DNA of 64,000 nucleotides from Nitrosococcus halophilus Nc 4 (GTDB lineage Bacteria; Pseudomonadota; Gammaproteobacteria; Nitrosococcales; Nitrosococcaceae), in contig NC_013960.1 of NCBI RefSeq assembly GCF_000024725.1, forward strand, positions 890,261 to 954,260, given 5' to 3'. The notes beneath the pieces are model-generated. The model was not told the origin of the DNA and ran no database searches. It was given only the letters and a program-made list of their open reading frames with translations. The translations under genes and the position numbers were made by a program. The stretch's first letter is position 1. Every line of letters begins with the position of its first letter. Below are positions 36,992-45,391 of this stretch, piece by piece.

Positions 36992-38275
36992 ATGAATAGC
37001 GTTTTTGTATTAGACACTGATAAAACACCGCTGATGCCGTGTAGGCCATCAAGGGCTAGGCGGTTATTACGGGATGGGAGGGCCGCGGTTTTTAGGATGC
37101 AGCCCTTTACGGTCATCCTGAAATACCGGGTTGTCCCCACCCCTCAGCCGGTTGAATTTAAGGTTGATCCGGGCAGCAAAACCACGGGCATGGCCCTAGT
37201 CGGTCATTTCTCTGTGCAGGGACGCGTCGTGCTGTGGGCCGCCAATCTAATGCATAGAGGGCAATCCGTGCGCGATAGGTTAGAGAGGCGCCGCCTATTG
37301 CGCCGAGGCCGCAGAGGCAGAAAGACCCGCTATCGCGCCCCCCGGTTTTTAAATAGAACTCGCCCTCAAGGCTGGCTAGCGCCTTCGCTGCGATCACGGG
37401 TGGAGAACGTCTCGACTTGGTTTAACCGCTTACTCGATAGAGCGCCCATTTCAGCATGCCATATTGAGACCGTGCGTTTTGACTTGCAGAAGATTCAAAA
37501 CCCTGAAATTAGCGGCGTTGAGTATCAGCAAGGGGAATTACAAGGTTATGAAGTGCGTGAATATGTGCTGGAGAAATGGGGCAGAAAGTGCGCTTATTGC
37601 CATAAGACAAATATCCCGCTAGAGATTGAGCACCTTGTTCCTCGATCAAGAGGGGGTAGCCATCGGGTATCTAATTTAACCTTGGCCTGTACGCCCTGCA
37701 ACCAAAAGAAGAATAGTAAAACGGCGGCTGAGTTTGGCTATCCGCACCTGCAAACGAAAGCTAATCAGCCCTTGAAAGACGCCGCCGCGGTCAACGCCAC
37801 CCGCTACGCCATCGGGCGCGCTATTCAGTCCATAGGGCTGCCGACTTCTTTTTGGAGTGGCGGCAGAACCAAGAAAAACCGACTCTCTCAAGGCTATGCC
37901 AAGGACCATTGGATAGATGCGGCCTGTGTCGGTGAAAGTGGCGAGCAAGTGACCCTCGCCGAAGGTGATCGCCCGCTGCAAATAAAAGCCACGGGACGCG
38001 GCACGCGGCAAGTTGTCAGAACTGATAAATATGGTTTCCCACGGGGCAAGGCGGGACGCTGTAAGCGAGTGAAGGGATTTCAAACGGGTGATCGGGTAAG
38101 ACTCATTCAGCCCAAAGGCAAGTATGAGGGCGCACACACCGGAATACTGGCGGGCATCCGGGCTAACGGCGTCTTTGATATCAAGGCCAAGGCCGGAAAG
38201 ATCTCGGCCAACTGGAAAAATTTCAAACTAATCCAAAGAGGAGAGGGTTATGACTACGGCCTTTCGGCTGTCTGA
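36992..38275 (+). CDS. iscB: IscB RNA-guided endonuclease (HNH-RuvC, OMEGA effector)
   Basis: A 427-residue ancestor-type relative of Cas9. In order: PLMP domain (DKTPLMPCRPSRARRLL, residues 10-27), RuvC-I (DPGSKTTG, Asp59), Arg-rich bridge helix (residues 97-115), RuvC-II (HIETVRFDLQ, Glu159), HNH (zinc Cys200/203 and Cys233/236; EIEHLVPRSRGG with His214; Asn228), RuvC-III (KDHWIDA, His306 and Asp309), then a C-terminal domain that probably binds RNA and the target-adjacent motif. All catalytic residues are present, so it looks active. It lies directly 3' of its omega RNA. No TnpA is next to it. Confidence 0.95.
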   Translation: MNSVFVLDTDKTPLMPCRPSRARRLLRDGRAAVFRMQPFTVILKYRVVPTPQPVEFKVDPGSKTTGMALVGHFSVQGRVVLWAANLMHRGQSVRDRLERRRLLRRGRRGRKTRYRAPRFLNRTRPQGWLAPSLRSRVENVSTWFNRLLDRAPISACHIETVRFDLQKIQNPEISGVEYQQGELQGYEVREYVLEKWGRKCAYCHKTNIPLEIEHLVPRSRGGSHRVSNLTLACTPCNQKKNSKTAAEFGYPHLQTKANQPLKDAAAVNATRYAIGRAIQSIGLPTSFWSGGRTKKNRLSQGYAKDHWIDAACVGESGEQVTLAEGDRPLQIKATGRGTRQVVRTDKYGFPRGKAGRCKRVKGFQTGDRVRLIQPKGKYEGAHTGILAGIRANGVFDIKAKAGKISANWKNFKLIQRGEGYDYGLSAV

Positions 38276-38311
38276 GCCAAACACGGCGACGACAATAAGT
38301 CATCCGGCCCT

Positions 38312-38338
38312 CCTGCCTGCAGCAGGCAGGCAGGCAGG
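38312..38338. repeat. GCAGG hairpin repeat, copy after iscB
   Basis: CCTGCCTGC and GCAGGCAGG form a 9-bp stem around a single A, followed by further GGCAGG units. It sits 37 bases after the iscB stop and repeats the hairpin found in the omega RNA. It could act as a terminator-like structure or mark the right end of the IscB element. Confidence 0.7.
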
Positions 38339-38382
38339 GGGTGGGTCATTAAACATCCATGTTTAATTCCAAGGAAAGAAGG

Positions 38383-39474
38383 ATGCGTGATGTGGTGGTC
38401 GTGGGTGGCGGCCTTATCGGGATGTTGACGGCCCGTGAGTTATGTTTGAGTGGACTGAAGGTGACTTTGCTGGAGCGGGGTCGGGCGGGACAGGAGGCTT
38501 CCTGGGCGGGAGGGGGTATTCTCTCCCCCCTTTATCCTTGGCGCTATCCGGATGAAGTCACCACCCTTGCCGCTTGGAGCCAACCCCGCTATGAGGCCCT
38601 TTGCCAGCGCCTTTGGCAAGAAAGCGGGGTGGATCCTGAATGGACTCCTAGCGGCCTGTTAATGTTGGAGGAAGAGCAAGAGTCGGAAGCGCGGGACTGG
38701 GCTGAGCGCTGGGAGGTGGCGCTGGAAGTGCTGGATAAGTTTGGCCTGAGGCAATGGGAGCGGGCCTTAGGGCAGGATGCGGGAGCCACTGGGCTGTGGA
38801 TGCCGGGGGTCGCTCAGGTGCGCAATCCCCGGCTGGTGCGGGCGTTACGGCAGAGTTTGGAGAGTCTAGGGGTGGATATTCGAGAAGGGGTTGAAGCGAC
38901 TGGCTTGTTGATTCGCAATCAAATCGTGACCGGGGTGGCTGCTCGAACAGGTTCGGTGGCCGCTGAGCGGGTGGTGGTCACGGGAGGGGCTTGGAGCGGG
39001 CAAATATTGGCGGAAATTGGGGTCCGCTTAGCAGTAGAACCGGTACGGGGACAAATGATTCTGTTTCGAGGACAGCCAGGCCTGTTATCGAGAATGGTGA
39101 TGTGGCAGGGACGTTACTTGATACCGCGCCGGGATGGGCATATCCTCGCCGGGAGTACCGTAGAGTATGTCGGCTTCGACAAATCCACCACGGAAGAGGC
39201 GCTGGAGGAACTGCGCGATGTCGCCCATACCCTGGTTCCTGCGCTGAAGTCGCTGGCCGTGGAACACCAGTGGGCGGGATTGCGCCCCGGTTCGCCTCAG
39301 GGCATTCCCTACATTGGGGAACATCTCACCCTCAAGGGGCTTTATGTCAATACCGGCCACTTCCGCAATGGTGTGGTGACCGGTCCGGCATCGGCTCGTT
39401 TATTGGCGGATATCCTCCTAGGGCGGGAGCCTATTCTGGACCCGGCGCCCTACACTTTTTCTTTATCCCCCTAG
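38383..39474 (+). CDS. thiO: Glycine oxidase ThiO
   Basis: An FAD-dependent oxidase that makes iminoglycine for thiazole synthesis in thiamine biosynthesis. The dinucleotide-binding motif VVVGGGLIGMLTAREL is at the start, then EASWAGGGILSP, a substrate-loop GARAYLIPRRDGHILAGSTVE-like region, and the C-terminal NTGHFRNGVVTGPAS typical of ThiO. I prefer the ATG at 38383 (after AAGGAAAGAAGG), giving 363 residues. The IS4 element lies two bases after its stop, and the target duplication includes the stop codon. No TPP riboswitch is visible upstream. Confidence 0.93.
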   Translation: MRDVVVVGGGLIGMLTARELCLSGLKVTLLERGRAGQEASWAGGGILSPLYPWRYPDEVTTLAAWSQPRYEALCQRLWQESGVDPEWTPSGLLMLEEEQESEARDWAERWEVALEVLDKFGLRQWERALGQDAGATGLWMPGVAQVRNPRLVRALRQSLESLGVDIREGVEATGLLIRNQIVTGVAARTGSVAAERVVVTGGAWSGQILAEIGVRLAVEPVRGQMILFRGQPGLLSRMVMWQGRYLIPRRDGHILAGSTVEYVGFDKSTTEEALEELRDVAHTLVPALKSLAVEHQWAGLRPGSPQGIPYIGEHLTLKGLYVNTGHFRNGVVTGPASARLLADILLGREPILDPAPYTFSLSP

Positions 39475-39476
39475 AG

Positions 39477-40785
39477 CTGTAGGATAGACGCATAAATTGC
39501 CCTGTTTCATGGGGGGCATCCTTCATTTTCGATAGCATCGAAAACCTCACGGATACTTTGTTCACTTACGATTACCCTTACTTTTCGTCGAATCACTTGG
39601 CAGCCTAGATAGAATAGAGAGAGCACGCGCCGATGTTTTATCGAATTGGCCTGAAACTGATAATGTAATTGTTGCCGCTCTGTCAGCCAACCCACGGCCC
39701 AGGCCACCATGCCTGCCAAAGCCGCAATCAACAGCAACACCTCAATGCGGTGCGGGTCACGACTATAGGCCAGATTAAAACTGAAGCCATAGGCTGGACT
39801 TTTCAAATCCCGGAACCCTTCTTCAATCTGCATCCGCGTACGATAGAGTTTCACCACGCGCTTGGCCGATTGACGACCGCACAAGGAGCTGGCCAACAAC
39901 CACGGCTCCTTCGCCGCCAGACGGTATTCGGCTATCGACTTGCCATGCCGACCCCGGGCTTTTCCTTTGAACAAATAGAACCTACTCTTTAACGGGTTCT
40001 TACGACACATCTCTACCGCTCCGAGTGCCTTCGCTCGGCCACTGGCTTGCGCCCATAATTCTCGGCAGGGCCGCCATTCCCGCTCCCCCACCGGTCGGTA
40101 GGATTTTCGCCCCCGGATCCGGCCTACGTAATCCCAGCCATAACTCACAATTTGCTTAAACCAGGGGTTATGAAATCCGGCGTCCGTGATAATCACGGGC
40201 CGACTCGCCGCCGGTAACAACGCCTTGAGCGTCTTTAAAAAAGCTCGCTGCACGCGCTCATTCCCCTGCTGCGATTGCGCATGGACCGTCTCATACAGGG
40301 TCAACGCCCGTCCCGGCGCCACTAATGCTGCCCGCAATACATACAAGTCTGTGTTCGGTAGATGACTCCAATCTACCAGTATCCACGGCCGCCGTTTGTT
40401 TCCCACCAGCTGCTTGACTAACGCCTCATACACCGCTTTGCTTTGGGCTTGGACGTACTTATTCCCCATAAATCGGTCCGACCGCCGTATCCCACTGCGC
40501 TCTTGAATCGGTAACTTCAATGACCGACCCAGCTGGGTTACCGATAACCGCTTCGTCTCCAAGACCGTCTCCACCAACAACACCAACGTCCACAAGCGTT
40601 TTAAATGCATGATCTCCGACAACATCCGGTGTAAAATCTTCTTCACAGGCACGGGAACAACCTCTCTTCGGTTTTTAATCGTGACCCGTATGAGATCAGA
40701 TGTCTCCGTGCCTGTCTACTCCTTCTATTCTTGCAACCGCTTGTTTCTTAATTAAACAATTCCCTTTTATCCGTCTATACCTCAG
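39477..40785. mobile_element. IS4-family insertion sequence
   Basis: A 1309-bp element. The left end CTGTAGGATAGACGCATAAA and the reverse complement of the right end, CTGAGGTATAGACGGATAAA, are imperfect terminal inverted repeats. It is flanked by a 9-bp direct duplication CCCCTAGAG (39468-39476 and 40786-40794), so it transposed here recently. It carries one transposase gene on the minus strand, and the target is the stop codon of thiO. Confidence 0.92.
39507..40652 (-). CDS. IS4-family transposase
   Basis: A 381-residue DDE transposase. The catalytic triad is visible: Asp in VDWSHLPN, Asp in VIITDAGFHN, and Glu in the YRTRMQIEEGFRDLKS (Y-(2)-R-(3)-E-(6)-K type) signature of IS4 elements. 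The frame is intact, so it may be active. It fills nearly the whole element between the terminal repeats. Confidence 0.94.
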   Translation of the reverse strand: MPVKKILHRMLSEIMHLKRLWTLVLLVETVLETKRLSVTQLGRSLKLPIQERSGIRRSDRFMGNKYVQAQSKAVYEALVKQLVGNKRRPWILVDWSHLPNTDLYVLRAALVAPGRALTLYETVHAQSQQGNERVQRAFLKTLKALLPAASRPVIITDAGFHNPWFKQIVSYGWDYVGRIRGRKSYRPVGEREWRPCRELWAQASGRAKALGAVEMCRKNPLKSRFYLFKGKARGRHGKSIAEYRLAAKEPWLLASSLCGRQSAKRVVKLYRTRMQIEEGFRDLKSPAYGFSFNLAYSRDPHRIEVLLLIAALAGMVAWAVGWLTERQQLHYQFQANSIKHRRVLSLFYLGCQVIRRKVRVIVSEQSIREVFDAIENEGCPP

Positions 40786-41093
40786 CCCCTAGAGGGGACA
40801 AGCGTTTTCTGATTGGATAAGCGGATTTTTTTTTGATGGTGCGCATCGCGATGCTCTGCGCACCCTACTGCCACAGGGGCGGCCGTAGGGCGGGTTGAAC
40901 CCCGTGAAACCCGCCTTTGATTTGCCTTCCTCCCCTTTTCCCCCGGCGCGGCTTCAGGAAAGGAAAGTCGGCGCTACCGCGGGGAGGGGCTGCCGCCCCA
41001 GGCCCTCACCCTAGGGGCTCGGCCAATACCCTTAAGAAATTTTCGCCCTGCTCTGCTTCTAGGGAGAGAGTTCTACCTTGTCCAGAACTCAGG
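40786..41093. other. Intergenic region with palindromic repeats
   Basis: No gene is seen. It starts with the right IS4 target duplication. Two hairpins follow: GGTGCGCA (40838) pairing with TGCGCACC (40857), just after a run of nine T, and GGCGGGTT (40889) pairing with AACCCGCC (40908). Both are of kinds common as genomic repeats. The rest is GC-rich and ends near the yggX stop. Confidence 0.6.
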
Positions 41094-41366
41094 TTACTGC
41101 TCAGGCGGCACATATTCTTGGGGGGGGGCCGAACCTTCACCAAAGAAAAACTTTTCCATTTCTTGTTCTAAGAATTGCCGGGCCTTGGGATCGACGGGGG
41201 TCAGGCGGTATTCGTTGATCAACATGGTTTGATGTTTCATCCACATCTGCCAAGCTTCTTTAGAGACCTGCTCGTAGATGCGCTTGCCCAATTCCCCCGG
41301 ATAAGGGGGAAAATCCAAACCTTCGGCTTCCTGGTCTAGTTTGACGCAATGTACAGTACGGCTCAC
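41094..41366 (-). CDS. yggX: YggX-family iron-sulfur oxidative-damage protection protein
   Basis: A 90-residue small protein of the YggX family, linked to iron trafficking and protection of Fe-S clusters. Characteristic segments are [32 protein letters not shown] (in parts) with the conserved Cys, and [17 protein letters not shown]. It follows mutY with a 3-base gap, the common mutY-yggX pairing, where YggX may support the Fe-S cluster of MutY. Confidence 0.95.
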   Translation of the reverse strand: MSRTVHCVKLDQEAEGLDFPPYPGELGKRIYEQVSKEAWQMWMKHQTMLINEYRLTPVDPKARQFLEQEMEKFFFGEGSAPPQEYVPPEQ

Positions 41367-41369
41367 GGT

Positions 41370-42434
41370 TTATGTTCCTTCTAATTGTTCACGCAGTCTC
41401 GCCAACAGCCGCAGGATGGGAGCCGGGAGGCCACGCTTATGCATTGTTCCCATTTTACACCAAACCCGGTCGCTGGGTTCCATGACTTGGCACCTCTGAC
41501 CTTGTATGCGAGCCACGACGGGTTGGATATCTAGGGTAAAGTGAGTGAAATGATGGCGCACAGGAGGCCAAGTCATCACCTCCTCGATTGGCCAGCCGAG
41601 CTGCTCCTGGGACCAGAGGGCCAACTCTGTGCGGGGGGGACACTCAGGAAAGCTCCATAATCCTCCCCAGATTCCGACGGGGGGGCGGCGTTCCAATAAC
41701 ACCTCTCCTTGGTCATTGAGCAGCAGCAGCATGCGGGTGGTGCGCAGGGGTAAGCGTTTGCGGGGGCGAGGGGGGGGATAAGCCTCCGGGTTCCCTTGGG
41801 CATGGGCTCGGCAGGTTTTCTTGACTGGACAGGAGGGGCAGCGGGGATGGCGCCGGGTGCAAACGGTAGCGCCTAGATCCATGATGGCCTGGGTGTAGTC
41901 TGCAACGCGGGTCTGGGGGAGAAGTTCCTCGGATCGCTGCCAGAGTTGTTTTTCTACCTTCGGTTGGCCCGGCCACTCTGGAATGGCTTCCTGTCGGGCC
42001 AGCACTCGCTTGACGTTGCCATCCAAAATAGGGTGTCGCTGGCCAAGGGCCAGAGCCAGGATAGCGCCAGCAGTGGAGCGGCCGATCCCCGGCAACTCTA
42101 TGAGTGCCTCCAGGGTCGTGGGCAATTCGCCGCCATGGGATTCCCAGGTCAACTGGGCGGCCCGATGTAGGTTGCGGGCTCGGGCATAGTAACCTAGCCC
42201 TGTCCACAGCCCTAAGACCTCATCCACGGAGGCCTGAGCGAGGGCCGGCAGCTCGGGAAAGCGTTTGATAAATCGTTGGTAGTAGGGGATGACGGTGGCC
42301 ACCTGGGTTTGTTGCAGCATGATTTCCGAGATCCAGACCCGGTAAGGCGTAGGATTGTGTTTCCAAGGCAGATCTTGGCGTCCGTGGGCGTCAAACCAGG
42401 TGAGCAGGCGTTGACTGAAAGCAGTCCTGCTCAT
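41370..42434 (-). CDS. mutY: A/G-specific adenine glycosylase MutY
   Basis: Removes adenine mispaired with 8-oxoguanine. It has the helix-hairpin-helix ALIELPGIGRSTAGAILA, catalytic Asp in the VKRVLAR region, and the four-cysteine Fe-S ligand pattern Cys-x6-Cys-x2-Cys-x5-Cys (CTRRHPRCPSCPVKKTC). A NUDIX-like C-terminal domain (GEVLLERRPPVGIWGGLWSFPE) recognises 8-oxoG. The start at ATG 42434 (MSRTAFSQRLLTWF) is supported by overlap with the preceding gene (ATGA). The length of 354 residues is normal. Confidence 0.96.
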   Translation of the reverse strand: MSRTAFSQRLLTWFDAHGRQDLPWKHNPTPYRVWISEIMLQQTQVATVIPYYQRFIKRFPELPALAQASVDEVLGLWTGLGYYARARNLHRAAQLTWESHGGELPTTLEALIELPGIGRSTAGAILALALGQRHPILDGNVKRVLARQEAIPEWPGQPKVEKQLWQRSEELLPQTRVADYTQAIMDLGATVCTRRHPRCPSCPVKKTCRAHAQGNPEAYPPPRPRKRLPLRTTRMLLLLNDQGEVLLERRPPVGIWGGLWSFPECPPRTELALWSQEQLGWPIEEVMTWPPVRHHFTHFTLDIQPVVARIQGQRCQVMEPSDRVWCKMGTMHKRGLPAPILRLLARLREQLEGT

Positions 42435-42940
42435 GGGGCTGTCCAGCTTTCCAAATTTTGTACTATTTCCCGGGCTTTTTCCGGCAGGAGGCGTTTGAGA
42501 AGATAAGGACCGATGACCGGGGGAACCCAAAAAGTGGGGATTAACTCTGCCCTGAATTGGAGCTGGGTATTGCCATTGATGGGCATGAGTTTCCACTGGA
42601 TTTCGCCGTGGGTGAAATCGCTTTTCTCCGGCAGCATTACGGCCTGAATGGTGCGCTCACTCCAGCTAAAGTCCTGAACGCTTTGGAGGGTGAACCAGAA
42701 CCATAGAATCCCAAACTGGACGTGGACCCGTACCCGGTGGCGGCCGTCGGGAAAGCTGCATTGCAATTCACTCACCTGGATGCTCCGGTGGAGGCGGTCC
42801 ATGTGATTGAAATCCAGCAGCCGTGCCCGCACGACCTCCAGGGGGGCTCGCAGCCGGACTTGGCCGCTGATCACATAACCCGCATTGTGGCGCCATACCT
42901 CCAGGTTCTGAATCCCAGCGGCTGCCATCCGGCTAAGCAT
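42431..42940 (-). CDS. SRPBCC/START-like domain protein
   Basis: A 169-residue protein with the polyketide-cyclase/START fold pattern: GQVRLRAPLEVVRARLLDFNHMDRLH, FTLQSVQDFSWSERT and a hydrophobic C-terminal stretch WVPPVIGPYLLKRLL followed by helix EKAREIVQNLE. It may bind a lipid or hydrophobic ligand; no specific role is known to me. It overlaps mutY by 4 bases (ATGA), so the two are coupled, and lies between asmA and mutY on the minus strand. Confidence 0.75.
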   Translation of the reverse strand: MLSRMAAAGIQNLEVWRHNAGYVISGQVRLRAPLEVVRARLLDFNHMDRLHRSIQVSELQCSFPDGRHRVRVHVQFGILWFWFTLQSVQDFSWSERTIQAVMLPEKSDFTHGEIQWKLMPINGNTQLQFRAELIPTFWVPPVIGPYLLKRLLPEKAREIVQNLESWTAP

Positions 42941-42962
42941 AGTTTGCGGAAGATTTTTAGAG

Positions 42963-45386
42963 CTAGAAAATTCCTTTCAATCTATTTTTAAGCTCTTCCT
43001 TTAATTGCTGCTCAGGCGTTGAGGGTGTTTCGCTAGGAGTTTCCCCTTCGGCAGGCGGGGTTTCTTTGTCGGGCTCAATTCCCAAGAGCTTATCTAGCCC
43101 CTTTTCCAGTTCTTTCTCGATGTCTTGCCGCTTCTCTTCGATGAGTTTTTCTGCTTTAGCTTTGATAATGCCTTCCAGGTCAACACCGTATTTGGGTTGG
43201 TCGAAGGTGCCACTAATCTTGAGGGGAACAGTGACGCCTTCCAGCTCGGATAAGGCTTCTCCCTTCTGACCCTTGAGGGTCTTGACGATGGCGACACCCA
43301 ATTGGTAGTCGAGGGTTTCTTGGACGAGATTAGCCGTCCCTTGGCCTTGAACCCGGAGAAAGGGGGATTGGGCCTTGAGATCATTATTTTTTAGAACCCC
43401 ATTGGTCGCCTGCAGGGTCCCTTCCAGTATGGTGAAGTCGGTTTGCTCTGGCTCCGTGGTGGGGGGGAGGGGTTTGCCTTCCAAAGTAGCTTTGGCTTCC
43501 CGGATGAGGCGGGCAATATTGATGCCTTTGACAGCCCCGTCGGAAAAGGAGAACCCGGCGGCGCCGTTAAGGGTACGCCGGATGGCTTCCGGGGCAGCAC
43601 CGGTGGCCGTCAGTTGGGCATTCATATTGGCCGTGCCCACTATTTTGTCCTTACCCATCAGATCCTTGAGAAGAGGACCGGCTTGGATCCCCTCGAGTTT
43701 TTCATCAATGGCCAGTTTGGGGGGGGCACTGCGGGCATCTAGCTGGACATTACCGGTGTAGGTGCCTTGGTAGAGCTTAGCGTATAGAGGGTGAAGTTGT
43801 ACCCACCCATCTTTGGCTTCTAGGGTAATGCGGATACCCTCGCTATGGAGGCCGCCGGCGGTAAGCTCACCTATCTTTAATGTCCCGCTGGCATTGAGGG
43901 CCTGTAAAGCTTCCAGGGGGAGTCCCCCTGCACCGGCTGCCGCACCCGCGCCGGGAGGGGTCGGTGGCGTAGGTTGAGGTGCCTCCTCGGAAGGGGGTGG
44001 CAGGTAGCGATCCAAGTTAATGGTGTCTAGGGCCAGGTCAAAGCGGATAGCGGGCTGTTGGAAGTTGCGTACGGTCATTGCCCCCTTCAGGGTGCTGTCG
44101 TCCAATTTGAGCACCAGCCCCTGGGCGTCGAAATCCTGGGGTGAGGCGGAGAATTTCAGCGCCAACCGGGCCTGGTTGAGGACGGCTTCGTCCGCAGTGG
44201 GAGGAAGTTCCAAGGCCAACGCTTCCGCCGCGCGGCGAGGATTGAATTGGTTGCTGACAAGGCGGCCACTGAAACTAGGTTCAGTTAGTATCTTAGTGCC
44301 ATCGATATGGCCATTTAGATGAATGCCGAGGGTGGCGAGGGTGAGATCTTGGAGGGTTAAGGTCCCTTTGTTGAGATCCATATTCGCCGTCGTGGCCAGC
44401 CTTGCGTTTAAGGGTTCGGGGAATTGGGGTGTTTTAACCTGGGTTTCTAGCTGGAGGCCCTGGAAGCGATACCGTTGGGCCGCAAGATCCCCTTCCAGGG
44501 AAGTATTCAGGGTAAGTTGCGCTTCTTGTGGTCCTTTCACTTGACTGGTGAGTTTGAGATCACTCACGGTCAATTGCTGTTTAGCCAGTAAGGCATCTAC
44601 GTTAGCATCTAGCTGCAGCGCCAGTTGTTCGATGGGCAGTGCTGGACCGGCTGCGGTAAGCTTGAGGTCCGTATCCTGGAGACGGTAATGGTTGGTTTCC
44701 AGATCGGCCATCACCTCGCCACCAAAATCCAGGTGTCCATGGACCGCCGGCTCACTTAAGTCAAAGTCAAACGCCAGTTCCATCTGGATCGGCTCCCCGG
44801 GCACCAGGGGATCGGTAGCTAAGTTCAGCTGTTCGATGGTATAGCGGACATCTTTCACCTCATCGCGCCAGTGGATGCGGGCTGCTTCGATTTTGAGACC
44901 GGCGATGGCAATGCCTGCAATAGGAGGCGGGGTTCCTTCCTCTTCGGGAGGTTTGGCCTCGGGGGGCGCTTCCTGGGGTTTTTCTGCCAGCAAATCCTCC
45001 CAGTTGGTTTTCCCTTGGGCGTTACGAGCTAGATTGAGATCAAGGTCGCGCAGCACCACTGTATCCATCACCACGCGCTTTTCAAATAGGGGCAATAACT
45101 TGACCCGAACTTCCATATCCGCTGCTTTAGCAAAGGAGGCTTTTTCAAAGCTGGGAGGATTGCTGAGACTGACATCTTTAAGGGCGACTCCTAACCAGGG
45201 GAAGAGGCTGAGATCGATATCCCCCCCAAGGGTCAGTTCTCGGCCTGTGACTTTTTTAACCTGGGAAGTGATCTGCGGTTTGAAATCATTGGGGTCAATG
45301 ATGAAAGGTAGAACGGCAGCCGCAATCACAATGAGCAGAATAACAACAAGGAAGGTCGAGAAGAGAAATTTTAAAAATTTCTTCAT
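42963..45386 (-). CDS. asmA: AsmA-family protein
   Basis: An 807-residue envelope protein with one N-terminal membrane anchor (FLFSTFLVVILLIVIAAAVLPFII), then AsmA-type repeats: DPNDFKPQI..V.. and LTLGGDIDLSLFPWLGVALKDVSLSN near the start. The rest is predicted beta-rich and lies in the periplasm, as in AsmA-like lipid-transfer proteins. The C-terminus is a charged helix KAEKLIEEKRQDIEKELEKGLDKL followed by an acidic Pro-rich tail. The role is envelope maintenance, with no enzymatic motif. Confidence 0.92.
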   Translation of the reverse strand: MKKFLKFLFSTFLVVILLIVIAAAVLPFIIDPNDFKPQITSQVKKVTGRELTLGGDIDLSLFPWLGVALKDVSLSNPPSFEKASFAKAADMEVRVKLLPLFEKRVVMDTVVLRDLDLNLARNAQGKTNWEDLLAEKPQEAPPEAKPPEEEGTPPPIAGIAIAGLKIEAARIHWRDEVKDVRYTIEQLNLATDPLVPGEPIQMELAFDFDLSEPAVHGHLDFGGEVMADLETNHYRLQDTDLKLTAAGPALPIEQLALQLDANVDALLAKQQLTVSDLKLTSQVKGPQEAQLTLNTSLEGDLAAQRYRFQGLQLETQVKTPQFPEPLNARLATTANMDLNKGTLTLQDLTLATLGIHLNGHIDGTKILTEPSFSGRLVSNQFNPRRAAEALALELPPTADEAVLNQARLALKFSASPQDFDAQGLVLKLDDSTLKGAMTVRNFQQPAIRFDLALDTINLDRYLPPPSEEAPQPTPPTPPGAGAAAGAGGLPLEALQALNASGTLKIGELTAGGLHSEGIRITLEAKDGWVQLHPLYAKLYQGTYTGNVQLDARSAPPKLAIDEKLEGIQAGPLLKDLMGKDKIVGTANMNAQLTATGAAPEAIRRTLNGAAGFSFSDGAVKGINIARLIREAKATLEGKPLPPTTEPEQTDFTILEGTLQATNGVLKNNDLKAQSPFLRVQGQGTANLVQETLDYQLGVAIVKTLKGQKGEALSELEGVTVPLKISGTFDQPKYGVDLEGIIKAKAEKLIEEKRQDIEKELEKGLDKLLGIEPDKETPPAEGETPSETPSTPEQQLKEELKNRLKGIF

Positions 45387-45391
45387 AAATA

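Noticed and set aside
38276-38382. Possible TPP riboswitch upstream of thiO
   Set aside because: The conserved thi-box words (CTGAGA and the P4-P5 elements) are not seen; only the GCAGG hairpin is present.
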